Source: an uncultured Bacilli bacterium
GTDB taxonomy: Bacteria > Bacillota_I > Bacilli_A > RF39 > UBA660
NCBI GenBank assembly: GCA_944350395.1
Contig: CALVPA010000009.1
Location: 1 to 12,433, forward strand
Reading direction: 5' to 3'
DNA: 12,433 nt
Both the position numbers and the translations under genes were made by a program. The stretch's first letter is position 1. Every line of letters starts with the position of its first letter. Below the pieces are notes generated by a model that worked only from the letters and a program-made list of their open reading frames with translations, made no database searches and was not told the DNA's origin. Positions 5,985 to 12,433 of this stretch are shown here, one piece after another.

Positions 5985-6896
5985 GTGAAAAAAAGATTCA
6001 TTGCTCATAAATATAGATCGAATATAATTAAAGTAGGATTGTGGCTTATTATAATACTTCTTTCTTTTATTGTTTCGTTTAATTTGTTATTAAAGGAAAA
6101 GGTGAGTAATTTTTTTAATACTGAAGCTAACCAAAAATATATTATAGAAAGGGGGTTAAATGATTCTAATCTCTTAAGCCTCGATCTCTTAAATCCAAAA
6201 GATATACTCAAGATGAGTCTTAACTATGTCTTAGATAAGGGAAACGATACTTATAGCGACTTATTATTAATAAATGAGACAGAAAACGATCCTAAGCCTC
6301 TCGTTTACATCTATAATTCTCATCAGACTGAAACTTATGACAGTTCTCTAATGGAAGCTTATAACATATCGTATAATGTGCAAACAGCTAGCTATATATT
6401 GAGAGATTACTTAAATGATTATGGAATTTCTTGTTATGTCGAAAAGGCTAGTATGGCTGATTACTTGGATGAAAACGGTCTATTATACAAAGATAGTTAT
6501 AAAGCAAGTAGGTATTATATAACTAAGAGAATGGAAGAATATCCGAGTATAACATTTCTTATCGATTTGCATAGAGATAGTGTATCTTCGAGTGTTACTA
6601 AAGTATCTATAGATGGAGTAGATTATGCCAAAGTATTATTCGTAGTGGGACTCGATCACGAAAATTATGAACAAAATTTGTCTTTAGCAGAAAATTTAAA
6701 CTCTAAATTGGATAGTAAACTTAGTAGGGGTATATCTAAAAAGAGTGGTAGCGGAGTAAATGGCATATACAATCAAGATTTATCGGTAAATAGCATATTA
6801 TTAGAGGTCGGGGGAGTTGATAATAATATCGAAGAAGTCAATAACACTTTAAAAGTCATTGCTAAAATTTTGTTCGAATATATGAATGGAGAGTAA
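5985..6896 (+). CDS. spoIIP: SpoIIP-like peptidoglycan amidase/endopeptidase
   Basis: The protein has 303 residues from the GTG at 5985, chosen because GGGTGA (5975-5980) precedes it with four bases between. An in-frame ATG at 5967 has no RBS. A membrane helix at about residues 17-36 is followed by an extracytoplasmic domain. Family blocks are VYIYNSHQTETY, NVQTASYILRDYL, FLIDLHRDSV, VLFVVGLDHENYEQNL, GVNGIYNQDLSVNSILLEVGG. The likely metal/catalytic residues are His113, Glu116, His196 and Glu274. In Bacillus and Clostridium, SpoIIP cuts stem peptides and cross-links with SpoIID during engulfment; in non-sporulating relatives it could serve in cell separation (inference). It is followed by a yqxA-position gene and lepA, as in B. 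subtilis, but gpr is absent. Confidence 0.9.
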   Translation: MKKRFIAHKYRSNIIKVGLWLIIILLSFIVSFNLLLKEKVSNFFNTEANQKYIIERGLNDSNLLSLDLLNPKDILKMSLNYVLDKGNDTYSDLLLINETENDPKPLVYIYNSHQTETYDSSLMEAYNISYNVQTASYILRDYLNDYGISCYVEKASMADYLDENGLLYKDSYKASRYYITKRMEEYPSITFLIDLHRDSVSSSVTKVSIDGVDYAKVLFVVGLDHENYEQNLSLAENLNSKLDSKLSRGISKKSGSGVNGIYNQDLSVNSILLEVGGVDNNIEEVNNTLKVIAKILFEYMNGE

Positions 6897-6898
6897 TT

Positions 6899-7228
6899 AT
6901 GCAGGAGAAGAAGAAAATAAATTGGTTTAAAGTCGTTATTATTTTTCTCTTTATCATCTATATATCACTTTTTGCTCTAAATTTAACGGGATATTATGAC
7001 GGGAGCATAAGAAGAAAGGTAGAATTTACTTCGAAACAGATTGCTCAATTTGAAAAAGATATCGAAGATGGTAAAAATATTGATTTAAATGATTACTTAG
7101 AAGACCAGAATAAAAATTATACGAATAATGCATCTAAACTCGGCTATACTATAAGTTCTAATGTCGATAAATTTTTAAACACTGGAATCAAAGAAATACT
7201 GAAAATATTAGGAAAACTATTATCATAA
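6899..7228 (+). CDS. Small membrane protein in the yqxA position
   Basis: The protein has 109 residues. A basic start (MQEKKKINWFK) and one membrane helix (about 11-30) are followed by a charged region (38-75) and a segment ending LNTGIKEILKILGKLLS that looks amphipathic. The gene starts two bases after the spoIIP stop, with its RBS (GGAGAG) inside spoIIP, so it is co-transcribed and probably coupled. In B. subtilis the gene between spoIIP and lepA is yqxA (DUF3679), a small membrane protein of similar size. Homology here is suggested by position and topology, not by motifs I can verify. Function unknown; a partner or anchor of SpoIIP is possible. Confidence 0.75.
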   Translation: MQEKKKINWFKVVIIFLFIIYISLFALNLTGYYDGSIRRKVEFTSKQIAQFEKDIEDGKNIDLNDYLEDQNKNYTNNASKLGYTISSNVDKFLNTGIKEILKILGKLLS

Positions 7229-7258
7229 TTGACAGCACTTTTAAATATGTGTTAAAAT
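7229..7258 (+). promoter_or_regulatory. Promoter of the two-TM hypothetical gene
   Basis: Consensus TTGACA (7229-7234), 18-base spacer, TAAAAT (7253-7258) with TG at 7250-7251. It starts right after the previous stop codon. A small CTCG/CGAG inverted repeat (7264-7275) lies near the expected transcript start. Confidence 0.8.
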
Positions 7259-7294
7259 TAAATCTCGAATGCGAGTAGAATTGAAGTGAATTGT

Positions 7295-7996
7295 GTGAAA
7301 AATTACGCATTTAATTATCAAGAAAGTCGAATGTTCATAAAAAACTATATTATAAAAGATGGAAAAATCGTACTGAGTTTGGGAACTGGCGAGAAATATA
7401 TCGTCGATTATTCGGAACAAAATATGAACAAAGTTTTAGAGATCATGAAAAGACAGGTCGAATTCGGAAGAGAAAATTTCGGAAAATATAAAAATCGATC
7501 GACTCTTTATTATGTTTTATCTAAACTTATTTCTATTCCTTTTGTCATAGCGGGAACGATACTGTTATCTTATACTTTCTACGGAAGTTTCTCAGAAGTG
7601 CTTACTCCACTTTTCGGTCTATATATTCCTGCGGCTGTATGTTTTTCATCCTTTGCACTACTTCCAGTCTTAGTCAACCGCGAGAAAAAATATACTGACA
7701 TATATAGAGATGTAGAAAAGAATGCCATATTTTTAGATATATCCGAAGAGTTGAATAAAAATCTACAAAACAATCCCAATTTGATATCGGGAATGTCGAA
7801 AAAAGGTACAAAAAAAGTAGAGAGCCTCAATAAGAATAAAACCGATATGACTTTGCACTCATTAGATGGCCTTTCCTTAGAAGATTTGAAACAATTGAGG
7901 GATAATCTTTTGAGAGATAAAGAATTCGGCTTTGACACTGGCGAAGATGGTGCAAAGAGGATTCACTTGTCGAATGACAGTAAACCGAAGTTTTAA
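7295..7996 (+). CDS. Hypothetical two-TM membrane protein
   Basis: The protein has 233 residues from the GTG at 7295, preferred because AAGTGA (7284-7289) lies five bases before it. A GTG at 7286 in the same frame would add three residues but lacks an RBS. I do not recognise the family. An N-terminal cytoplasmic-type part (about 1-70, with IKDGKIVLSLGTGEKYIVDY) is followed by two membrane helices (about 76-97 and 106-128) in a hairpin. The C-terminal tail is long, charged and partly coiled (IYRDVEKNAIFLDISEELNK; later LSLEDLKQLRDNLLRDKEF). Both ends are predicted cytoplasmic. It has its own promoter and terminator between the spoIIP and lepA units, a place where B. subtilis has no gene. Confidence 0.8.
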   Translation: MKNYAFNYQESRMFIKNYIIKDGKIVLSLGTGEKYIVDYSEQNMNKVLEIMKRQVEFGRENFGKYKNRSTLYYVLSKLISIPFVIAGTILLSYTFYGSFSEVLTPLFGLYIPAAVCFSSFALLPVLVNREKKYTDIYRDVEKNAIFLDISEELNKNLQNNPNLISGMSKKGTKKVESLNKNKTDMTLHSLDGLSLEDLKQLRDNLLRDKEFGFDTGEDGAKRIHLSNDSKPKF

Positions 7997-8014
7997 AAGA
8001 GGTTTACTTTTTTT
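7979..8014 (+). terminator. Rho-independent terminator of the two-TM hypothetical gene
   Basis: AGTAAACC (7979-7986) pairs with GGTTTACT (8001-8008), followed by a T-run to 8014. The 14-base loop holds the TAA stop codon. Confidence 0.85.
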
Positions 8015-8028
8015 GTGTTTACTAATAA

Positions 8029-8057
8029 TTGGCAAATATTATTTATTATAGTATAAT
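8029..8057 (+). promoter_or_regulatory. lepA promoter
   Basis: TTGGCA (8029-8034), exactly 17 bases, TATAAT (8052-8057). The AGGTGA RBS follows at 8065-8070, so the leader is short. Confidence 0.85.
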
Positions 8058-8076
8058 ACTCTTTAGGTGAAAACAG

Positions 8077-9873
8077 ATGGAACAAAAAAATATTAGAAAT
8101 TTTTCTATTATTGCTCACATAGATCACGGTAAAAGTACACTTGCGGATAGAATATTGGAAATTACTGGCGCTTTAGATAAAAGAGAGATGAAAGATCAAA
8201 TCCTGGATAATATGGATATCGAAAGAGAGCGCGGTATCACGATTAAACTAAATGCAGTCGAACTTAAATATCGCTATAAAGGCGAGGAATATATCTTACA
8301 TTTGATAGATACACCGGGACATGTAGATTTCAGTTATGAAGTGAGCAGAAGTCTTGCAGCTTGCGAATCTGCTGTCTTAGTCGTGGATGCTGCACAAGGT
8401 ATAGAAGCTCAAACATTAGCAAACTTATATTTGGCTTTAGATAACGATCTGACTATTATTCCTGTCATAAATAAAATAGATTTACCCAATGCCGATATAC
8501 CGAAAGTAAAGAGAGAACTTATCGACGTATTGGGATTTAAAGACGATGAAATCGTATTATGTAGTGGTAAAACTGGAGAGGGCGTAACTGACCTAATTGA
8601 AGCCATTATAGAAAGGACGCCAGCTCCAAAGATAAATAATGAAGCACCTACGAGAGCTCTCATTTTCGACTCTTATTACGATGCTTATAGAGGTGTAGTC
8701 GTATCTGTAAAAGTAGTTGATGGAAGTATCAAAGTAAAAGATAGAATAAAGTTTTTAGCCACGAATGAAGAATTCGAAGTAGTAGAAGTCGGGGTAAACA
8801 CTCCTAAAATCGCTTTGAGAGATGAACTCGTAAGTGGTGAAGTAGGGTGGATAAGCGCTGCAATTAAAGATATAGAAGGCGTAAAAGTTGGAGATACTAT
8901 TACAGTTACTAGAAATGAAGCATTCACTCAGTTAGACGGTTATAAACCTATGAAACCGATGGTATATTCGGGATTGTTTCCAATAGAGCCGAATAAATAC
9001 GAATCTTTAAAGGAAGCTTTAGAAAAATTAAAACTAAACGATGCATCTCTTTCGATCGAACCAGAGACATCAGATGCTCTTGGTTTTGGCTTCAGATGTG
9101 GTTTTTTAGGATTATTACACATGGATGTAATAGAAGAGAGAATAAGAAGAGAATTTGGAATAGATATAATAGCAACTAGCCCTAGTGTTATATACCATGT
9201 AAATCTCACAAATGGCGATAAAATAGAAGTAGATAGCCCAAATAAAATGCCAGATAGAGCTTCTATCAAGAGTATTGAAGAACCGTATATAAGGACAAAT
9301 ATTTTAGTTCCAACTAATTTTATAGGTCCTATAATGACGCTTTGTCAAGACAAGAGAGGAATATTCGATAACACTGAGTATATAGATCAAACACGCGTAA
9401 ATATACATTATTTTCTACCTCTTTCTGAAATCGTATATGACTTTTTCGATAAGCTCAAGAGTTCTACTAAAGGTTATGCTTCTTTCGACTATGAATTATC
9501 CGGTTATAAAGAGAGCAATTTAGTTAAGATGGATATACTTTTAAATGGTGAAGTAGTCGATGCTCTAAGTGTAATTGTACATAAAGATTATGCATATCAA
9601 AGGGGAAGAACTATAGTCGAAAATTTAAAAGAAATTATTCCAAAACAACTATTCCAAGTGCCAATTCAGGCATCGATCGGTTCAAAAGTCATAGCAAGGG
9701 AAACGATAAGCGCATTAAAGAAAAATGTCCTTGCTAAGTGTTACGGTGGAGATATATCTCGTAAGAGAAAATTATTAGAGAAACAAAAAGAGGGCAAAAA
9801 GAGAATGAAAACTATTGGTAAAGTAGAATTACCTAGCGAGGCTTTCTTGAGCATACTCAAAACAGACAAGTAG
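8077..9873 (+). CDS. lepA: Elongation factor 4 (LepA GTPase)
   Basis: The protein has 598 residues, full length (E. coli 599). Translational GTPase motifs are AHIDHGKST (13-21), RERGIT (50-55), DTPGH (78-82) and NKID (132-135), with G5 as SGKTG. The EF-G-like body has GFGFRCGFLGLLHMDV, and the LepA-specific C-terminal domain is present (GGDISRKRKLLEKQKEGKKRM). It binds ribosomes and is reported to promote back-translocation or ribosome assembly/recovery under stress. The RBS AGGTGA lies six bases before the ATG. It heads a transcript that continues into the HD hydrolase. Confidence 0.97.
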   Translation: MEQKNIRNFSIIAHIDHGKSTLADRILEITGALDKREMKDQILDNMDIERERGITIKLNAVELKYRYKGEEYILHLIDTPGHVDFSYEVSRSLAACESAVLVVDAAQGIEAQTLANLYLALDNDLTIIPVINKIDLPNADIPKVKRELIDVLGFKDDEIVLCSGKTGEGVTDLIEAIIERTPAPKINNEAPTRALIFDSYYDAYRGVVVSVKVVDGSIKVKDRIKFLATNEEFEVVEVGVNTPKIALRDELVSGEVGWISAAIKDIEGVKVGDTITVTRNEAFTQLDGYKPMKPMVYSGLFPIEPNKYESLKEALEKLKLNDASLSIEPETSDALGFGFRCGFLGLLHMDVIEERIRREFGIDIIATSPSVIYHVNLTNGDKIEVDSPNKMPDRASIKSIEEPYIRTNILVPTNFIGPIMTLCQDKRGIFDNTEYIDQTRVNIHYFLPLSEIVYDFFDKLKSSTKGYASFDYELSGYKESNLVKMDILLNGEVVDALSVIVHKDYAYQRGRTIVENLKEIIPKQLFQVPIQASIGSKVIARETISALKKNVLAKCYGGDISRKRKLLEKQKEGKKRMKTIGKVELPSEAFLSILKTDK

Positions 9874-9880
9874 GTGCAAA

Positions 9881-10453
9881 ATGGAAAAAATAGAATTATT
9901 TAAAAGAGAAATAAATTATATAAAAGATGAGAATATAAGAAAAAGTGCAGAGGTAATGGTGTCATTGCTTCCGGATTACTTCTTTCACATTCCTGCGAGC
10001 AGTACGGGTAAATATCATCCAGAATATACTTTAGGTGATGCTGGTTTATTAAGGCACGTCAAAGTAGCAGTCAAAATGGCTGTAGAACTGTTCGGAATAT
10101 ATAAATTCGACGATGAGACTAAAGATCTAATCGTAATGTCATTAATCATACACGACGGATTAAAAAAAGGAATCTTGGAAGCAAGGTATACAAAATTCGA
10201 TCATCCTATTTTAATAGGAAAATATTTAGAAGAAAATAAAGATAAATTATTTTTGAGTAGTGAGCAAGTAGAGCACATAGTCAAAATGACGAGTAGTCAT
10301 ATGGGAAAATGGAATACGAACGACTTCGAACCGGGAATAATACTTCCAGTTCCGAAGACTGTCGAAGAAAAATTTGTACATATGTGCGACTATTTAGCTA
10401 GTAGAAAATTTATAAACGTCAAATTTGACGATAATAATAACATACTTGAATAA
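9881..10453 (+). CDS. HD-domain metal-dependent phosphohydrolase-like protein
   Basis: The protein has 190 residues. Metal-binding HD-fold residues are His59 (LLRHV), His91-Asp92 (IIHDGLKKG), His108 (FDHPILIGKY), His140 (SSHMGKWN) and Asp170 (CDYLASRK). An N-terminal FFHIPASSTGKYHPEYTLGD block is typical of a Firmicutes/phage subgroup. The substrate is unknown; HD proteins commonly act on nucleotides or cyclic nucleotides in the cytoplasm. The RBS TAGGTG overlaps the lepA stop codon and the gene starts 7 bases after it, so it is translated from the lepA transcript. In B. subtilis hemW directly follows lepA, so this gene is an insertion in the ancestral order. Confidence 0.85.
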   Translation: MEKIELFKREINYIKDENIRKSAEVMVSLLPDYFFHIPASSTGKYHPEYTLGDAGLLRHVKVAVKMAVELFGIYKFDDETKDLIVMSLIIHDGLKKGILEARYTKFDHPILIGKYLEENKDKLFLSSEQVEHIVKMTSSHMGKWNTNDFEPGIILPVPKTVEEKFVHMCDYLASRKFINVKFDDNNNILE

Positions 10454-10474
10454 AAATATTTGGAATGTTATAAT
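10446..10474 (+). promoter_or_regulatory. hemW promoter
   Basis: TTGAAT (10446-10451), 17-base spacer, perfect TATAAT (10469-10474) with extended TG at 10466-10467. The -35 overlaps the 3' end of the HD gene. AGAGGTGA is the RBS, seven bases before the ATG. Confidence 0.8.
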
Positions 10475-10506
10475 TTTAGTGTATTCAGGGTAGAGGTGAA
10501 AATTGT

Positions 10507-11589
10507 ATGGCATGTGTTTATATACATATACCTTTTTGCAGAAAAATTTGTTCATATTGCGATTTTACTAAGGTACTATATAATAAGGACTTAGTAATGC
10601 CATATCTAGACAAACTTTCTAGTGAAATAGAAGATTCTTATGAAAAAGAAGAAGTTAAAACTCTTTATATAGGTGGTGGTACACCATCTTGTCTCAGTAT
10701 AGAAGAGTTAGGAAGACTTAAACAAATTGTGAAATCTTTTTCTTTAGCGAAGGATTATGAATTTACTTTTGAATGTAATATAGAAGATATAGATGGAGAT
10801 TTACTCTACGAATTAAAAGATATGGGAGTAAACAGACTTAGTATAGGAATCGAATCGTTCGACAAATGTAAATTAGAATTTATGAATAGAAACGCTAGTT
10901 TCCCTGACATAAAAGGAAAGATTGAATTAGTTCGATCTTATGGATTCAATAACATAAATTTAGATTTGATGTACGGAATACCTGGCGAAAAGATTAGCAA
11001 TCTAAAAAAAGATTTGAATCTTTTGCTGAAACTTAATCCCGAACACATTAGCACATACTCGCTCATCATCGAAGAACATACTATGTGCAAGATAAGAAAT
11101 GATGAAAACATATTGCCTGAAGAAGAATTAAAGATGTATAACCATATAGTAAGTAAACTAGAAAAAAAGGGTTATATTCATTATGAAATCAGCAATTTTG
11201 CAAAACCCGGATACGAATCAAAACACAATTTAACTTATTGGAATAACGAAGAATATTACGGTTTCGGACTAGGTGCTACAGGTTATATTAAGGGATTTAG
11301 ATATTCTAATACGAAGAGCATTGACGAATACTTATTAGGCAATTTTAAAGACGAAGAAAACCTAGTTAGTAAGACAGAAATGATGGAAAATGAAGTGATG
11401 CTAGGACTACGTAAAATGGAAGGCATCGATCTTCAAAAATTTTTTGATAAATATGAAGTCAATCTTCAAGATGTATTTCCCGTAAAGCCGTTAGTTAGAA
11501 ACAAAGAACTTGTATATAAAAATGGTCATATTTTCATCAATCCAAAATATATTTATGTGATGAATGAGATATTATTAAAATTGATTTAG
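10507..11589 (+). CDS. hemW: Radical SAM heme chaperone HemW
   Basis: The protein has 360 residues, normal length. The radical SAM cluster motif CxxxCxxC is at Cys11, Cys15 and Cys18, followed by DF. GGGTPS (55-60), NRLSIGIESF, DLMYGIPGE, YEISNFA (225-231) and the HNxxYW motif (HNLTYW, 239-244) place it with HemW rather than HemN; true HemN has an extra N-terminal region and catalyses coproporphyrinogen oxidation. HemW binds heme and is thought to deliver it to respiratory proteins. Whether this organism makes or uses heme is not shown here. It is found next to lepA in many Firmicutes, as here. The downstream surface gene begins 10 bases after its stop and has no separate promoter. Confidence 0.95.
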   Translation: MACVYIHIPFCRKICSYCDFTKVLYNKDLVMPYLDKLSSEIEDSYEKEEVKTLYIGGGTPSCLSIEELGRLKQIVKSFSLAKDYEFTFECNIEDIDGDLLYELKDMGVNRLSIGIESFDKCKLEFMNRNASFPDIKGKIELVRSYGFNNINLDLMYGIPGEKISNLKKDLNLLLKLNPEHISTYSLIIEEHTMCKIRNDENILPEEELKMYNHIVSKLEKKGYIHYEISNFAKPGYESKHNLTYWNNEEYYGFGLGATGYIKGFRYSNTKSIDEYLLGNFKDEENLVSKTEMMENEVMLGLRKMEGIDLQKFFDKYEVNLQDVFPVKPLVRNKELVYKNGHIFINPKYIYVMNEILLKLI

Positions 11590-11599
11590 AGGAGATTAT

Positions 11600-12433
11600 A
11601 TGAAGAATAATTATAAACTAATTATATGTTTAATTTTGAGCATTTTTTTCTCATTAGGGACTGTAAATGCTGCAACTATTGCTATTGGAGATGATTCTAC
11701 TACGGCAGGTGCTTTAAATAAAAGTGTATCAGTTGAATTAAAAGACGACGACCTAAGCGATTTTGTAAAAGTAGAATTTGAGCTTAACGTTTCTGGAACA
11801 ACATATGCAACAATTAAATTTTCTTATAATGGCAACATGTCTTATACTCCTAATGGCAATATATATACTATAAAATCGGATACAGGTTTATATGCATCTA
11901 CAATAGGAGAAATCACTTATACAACTACTGCAGATTTAAATTCAAATTTTACAATAACTCCTACAAATGTCAAGTTTTATAAAGCAGATGGAAGCGTATA
12001 CACCACTAAAGATTCAAACATTAAAGTAGACTCTGGTACTATAAAATACGAAACTCCTAAATCGAACGATGCATCATTAACTTCACTTTCTGTAACACAA
12101 GGAACTACAAAGTGGCCATTATCTCCTGAGTTTGATAGTTCTGTAACAGAGTATATTGTAAATGTAAAAGATACGATCAATACTGTTAAGATTACTGCTA
12201 ATGCAGCGAGTGGTGCCACTAAAACTGGTACTGGAAATAAAACTCTAGTTATGGGAGAAAATACTTTTGAAATTGTCGTTACTGCAGAAGATGGCACAAC
12301 TAAAAAGACGTATAAAGTTACTATAAATAGGGGAGAAGTAAGTGAACCTAGTGCCTATTTAAAAAATCTGATTATAAACAATATAGGTTGTGAATTAAGT
12401 CCTGCCTTCGACAAACTTAACAACAAATATACA
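11600..12433 (+). CDS. Secreted cadherin-like beta-sandwich surface protein (3'-partial)
   Basis: The frame runs off the right edge; 278 residues are visible. A Sec signal peptide has a basic start, a hydrophobic core (about 7-22) and a likely cut after VNA at residue 24; there is no lipobox. Residues about 25-150 form a beta-rich domain, possibly cohesin-like, which I cannot assign firmly. Residues about 157-244 match the cadherin-like beta-sandwich pattern (LTSLSV, SPEFDSSVTEYIV, GTGNKTLVMGENTFEI, VTAEDGTTKKTYKVTI), and a second copy begins at about 252 (AYLKNLIINN, LSPAFDKLNNKY). These domains are usually repeated in cell-surface adhesion or carbohydrate-related proteins. The RBS AGAGGAGA starts in the hemW stop codon, so expression probably depends on the hemW transcript. 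Confidence 0.88.
   Translation, partial: MKNNYKLIICLILSIFFSLGTVNAATIAIGDDSTTAGALNKSVSVELKDDDLSDFVKVEFELNVSGTTYATIKFSYNGNMSYTPNGNIYTIKSDTGLYASTIGEITYTTTADLNSNFTITPTNVKFYKADGSVYTTKDSNIKVDSGTIKYETPKSNDASLTSLSVTQGTTKWPLSPEFDSSVTEYIVNVKDTINTVKITANAASGATKTGTGNKTLVMGENTFEIVVTAEDGTTKKTYKVTINRGEVSEPSAYLKNLIINNIGCELSPAFDKLNNKYT

Overview
The window is AT-rich chromosomal DNA from a low-GC Firmicutes-type bacterium. The best guess is an uncultured, gut-associated member of Bacilli or a Mollicutes-like relative. The evidence is AGA/ATA/TTA-rich codon use, AGGTGA-type ribosome binding sites, sigma-A promoters that often carry an extended -10 (TGnTATAAT), and a rearranged form of the Bacillus rpsT - (gpr) - spoIIP - yqxA - lepA - hemW neighbourhood. 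Genes end on TAA, TAG and TGA, and Trp is TGG, so the standard bacterial code fits. The lineage call is inference.

Layout. (1) 3-1649: the 3' part of a large surface-type gene made of two tandem copies of a ~310-residue unit. Each copy ends in a short, compositionally foreign cassette. The two cassettes share identical flanks (58 bp and 29 bp) around a 69-bp core that differs at 27 positions and changes 16 of 23 residues. This is what the variable regions of a diversity-generating retroelement (DGR) on a C-type-lectin-like domain look like; no reverse transcriptase or template repeat lies in the window. (2) 1751-4060: a phage-type P-loop nucleotide kinase abutting a short (584 aa) alanyl-tRNA synthetase that keeps its catalytic and editing centres but lacks the C-terminal domain. 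(3) 4110-4604: a Cys-rich type IV pilin-like protein. (4) 4636-5547, minus strand: a membrane-anchored transglutaminase-like protein convergent with the pilin gene across a shared bidirectional terminator. (5) 5604-5870, minus: rpsT (S20). (6) 5985-7228: SpoIIP-like cell-wall amidase plus a small membrane protein in the yqxA position. (7) 7295-7996: unrecognised two-TM protein with its own promoter and terminator. (8) 8077-11589: lepA, an HD-domain hydrolase and hemW. (9) 11600 to the right edge: the 5' part of a secreted protein with cadherin-like beta-sandwich repeats.

Themes. The housekeeping core (alaS, rpsT, lepA, hemW) is interleaved with envelope and surface genes (lectin-like variable protein, pilin, transglutaminase, SpoIIP, cadherin-like protein). 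The germination protease gene gpr, which lies between rpsT and spoIIP in Bacillus subtilis, is absent here. The most notable item is the pair of hypervariable cassettes at the left end, which predicts an active or recent DGR elsewhere in this genome.

No stretch longer than about 115 bp is without a gene, and the gaps are largely accounted for by promoters, terminators and ribosome binding sites. I see no tRNA, rRNA, CRISPR array, transposase or riboswitch.
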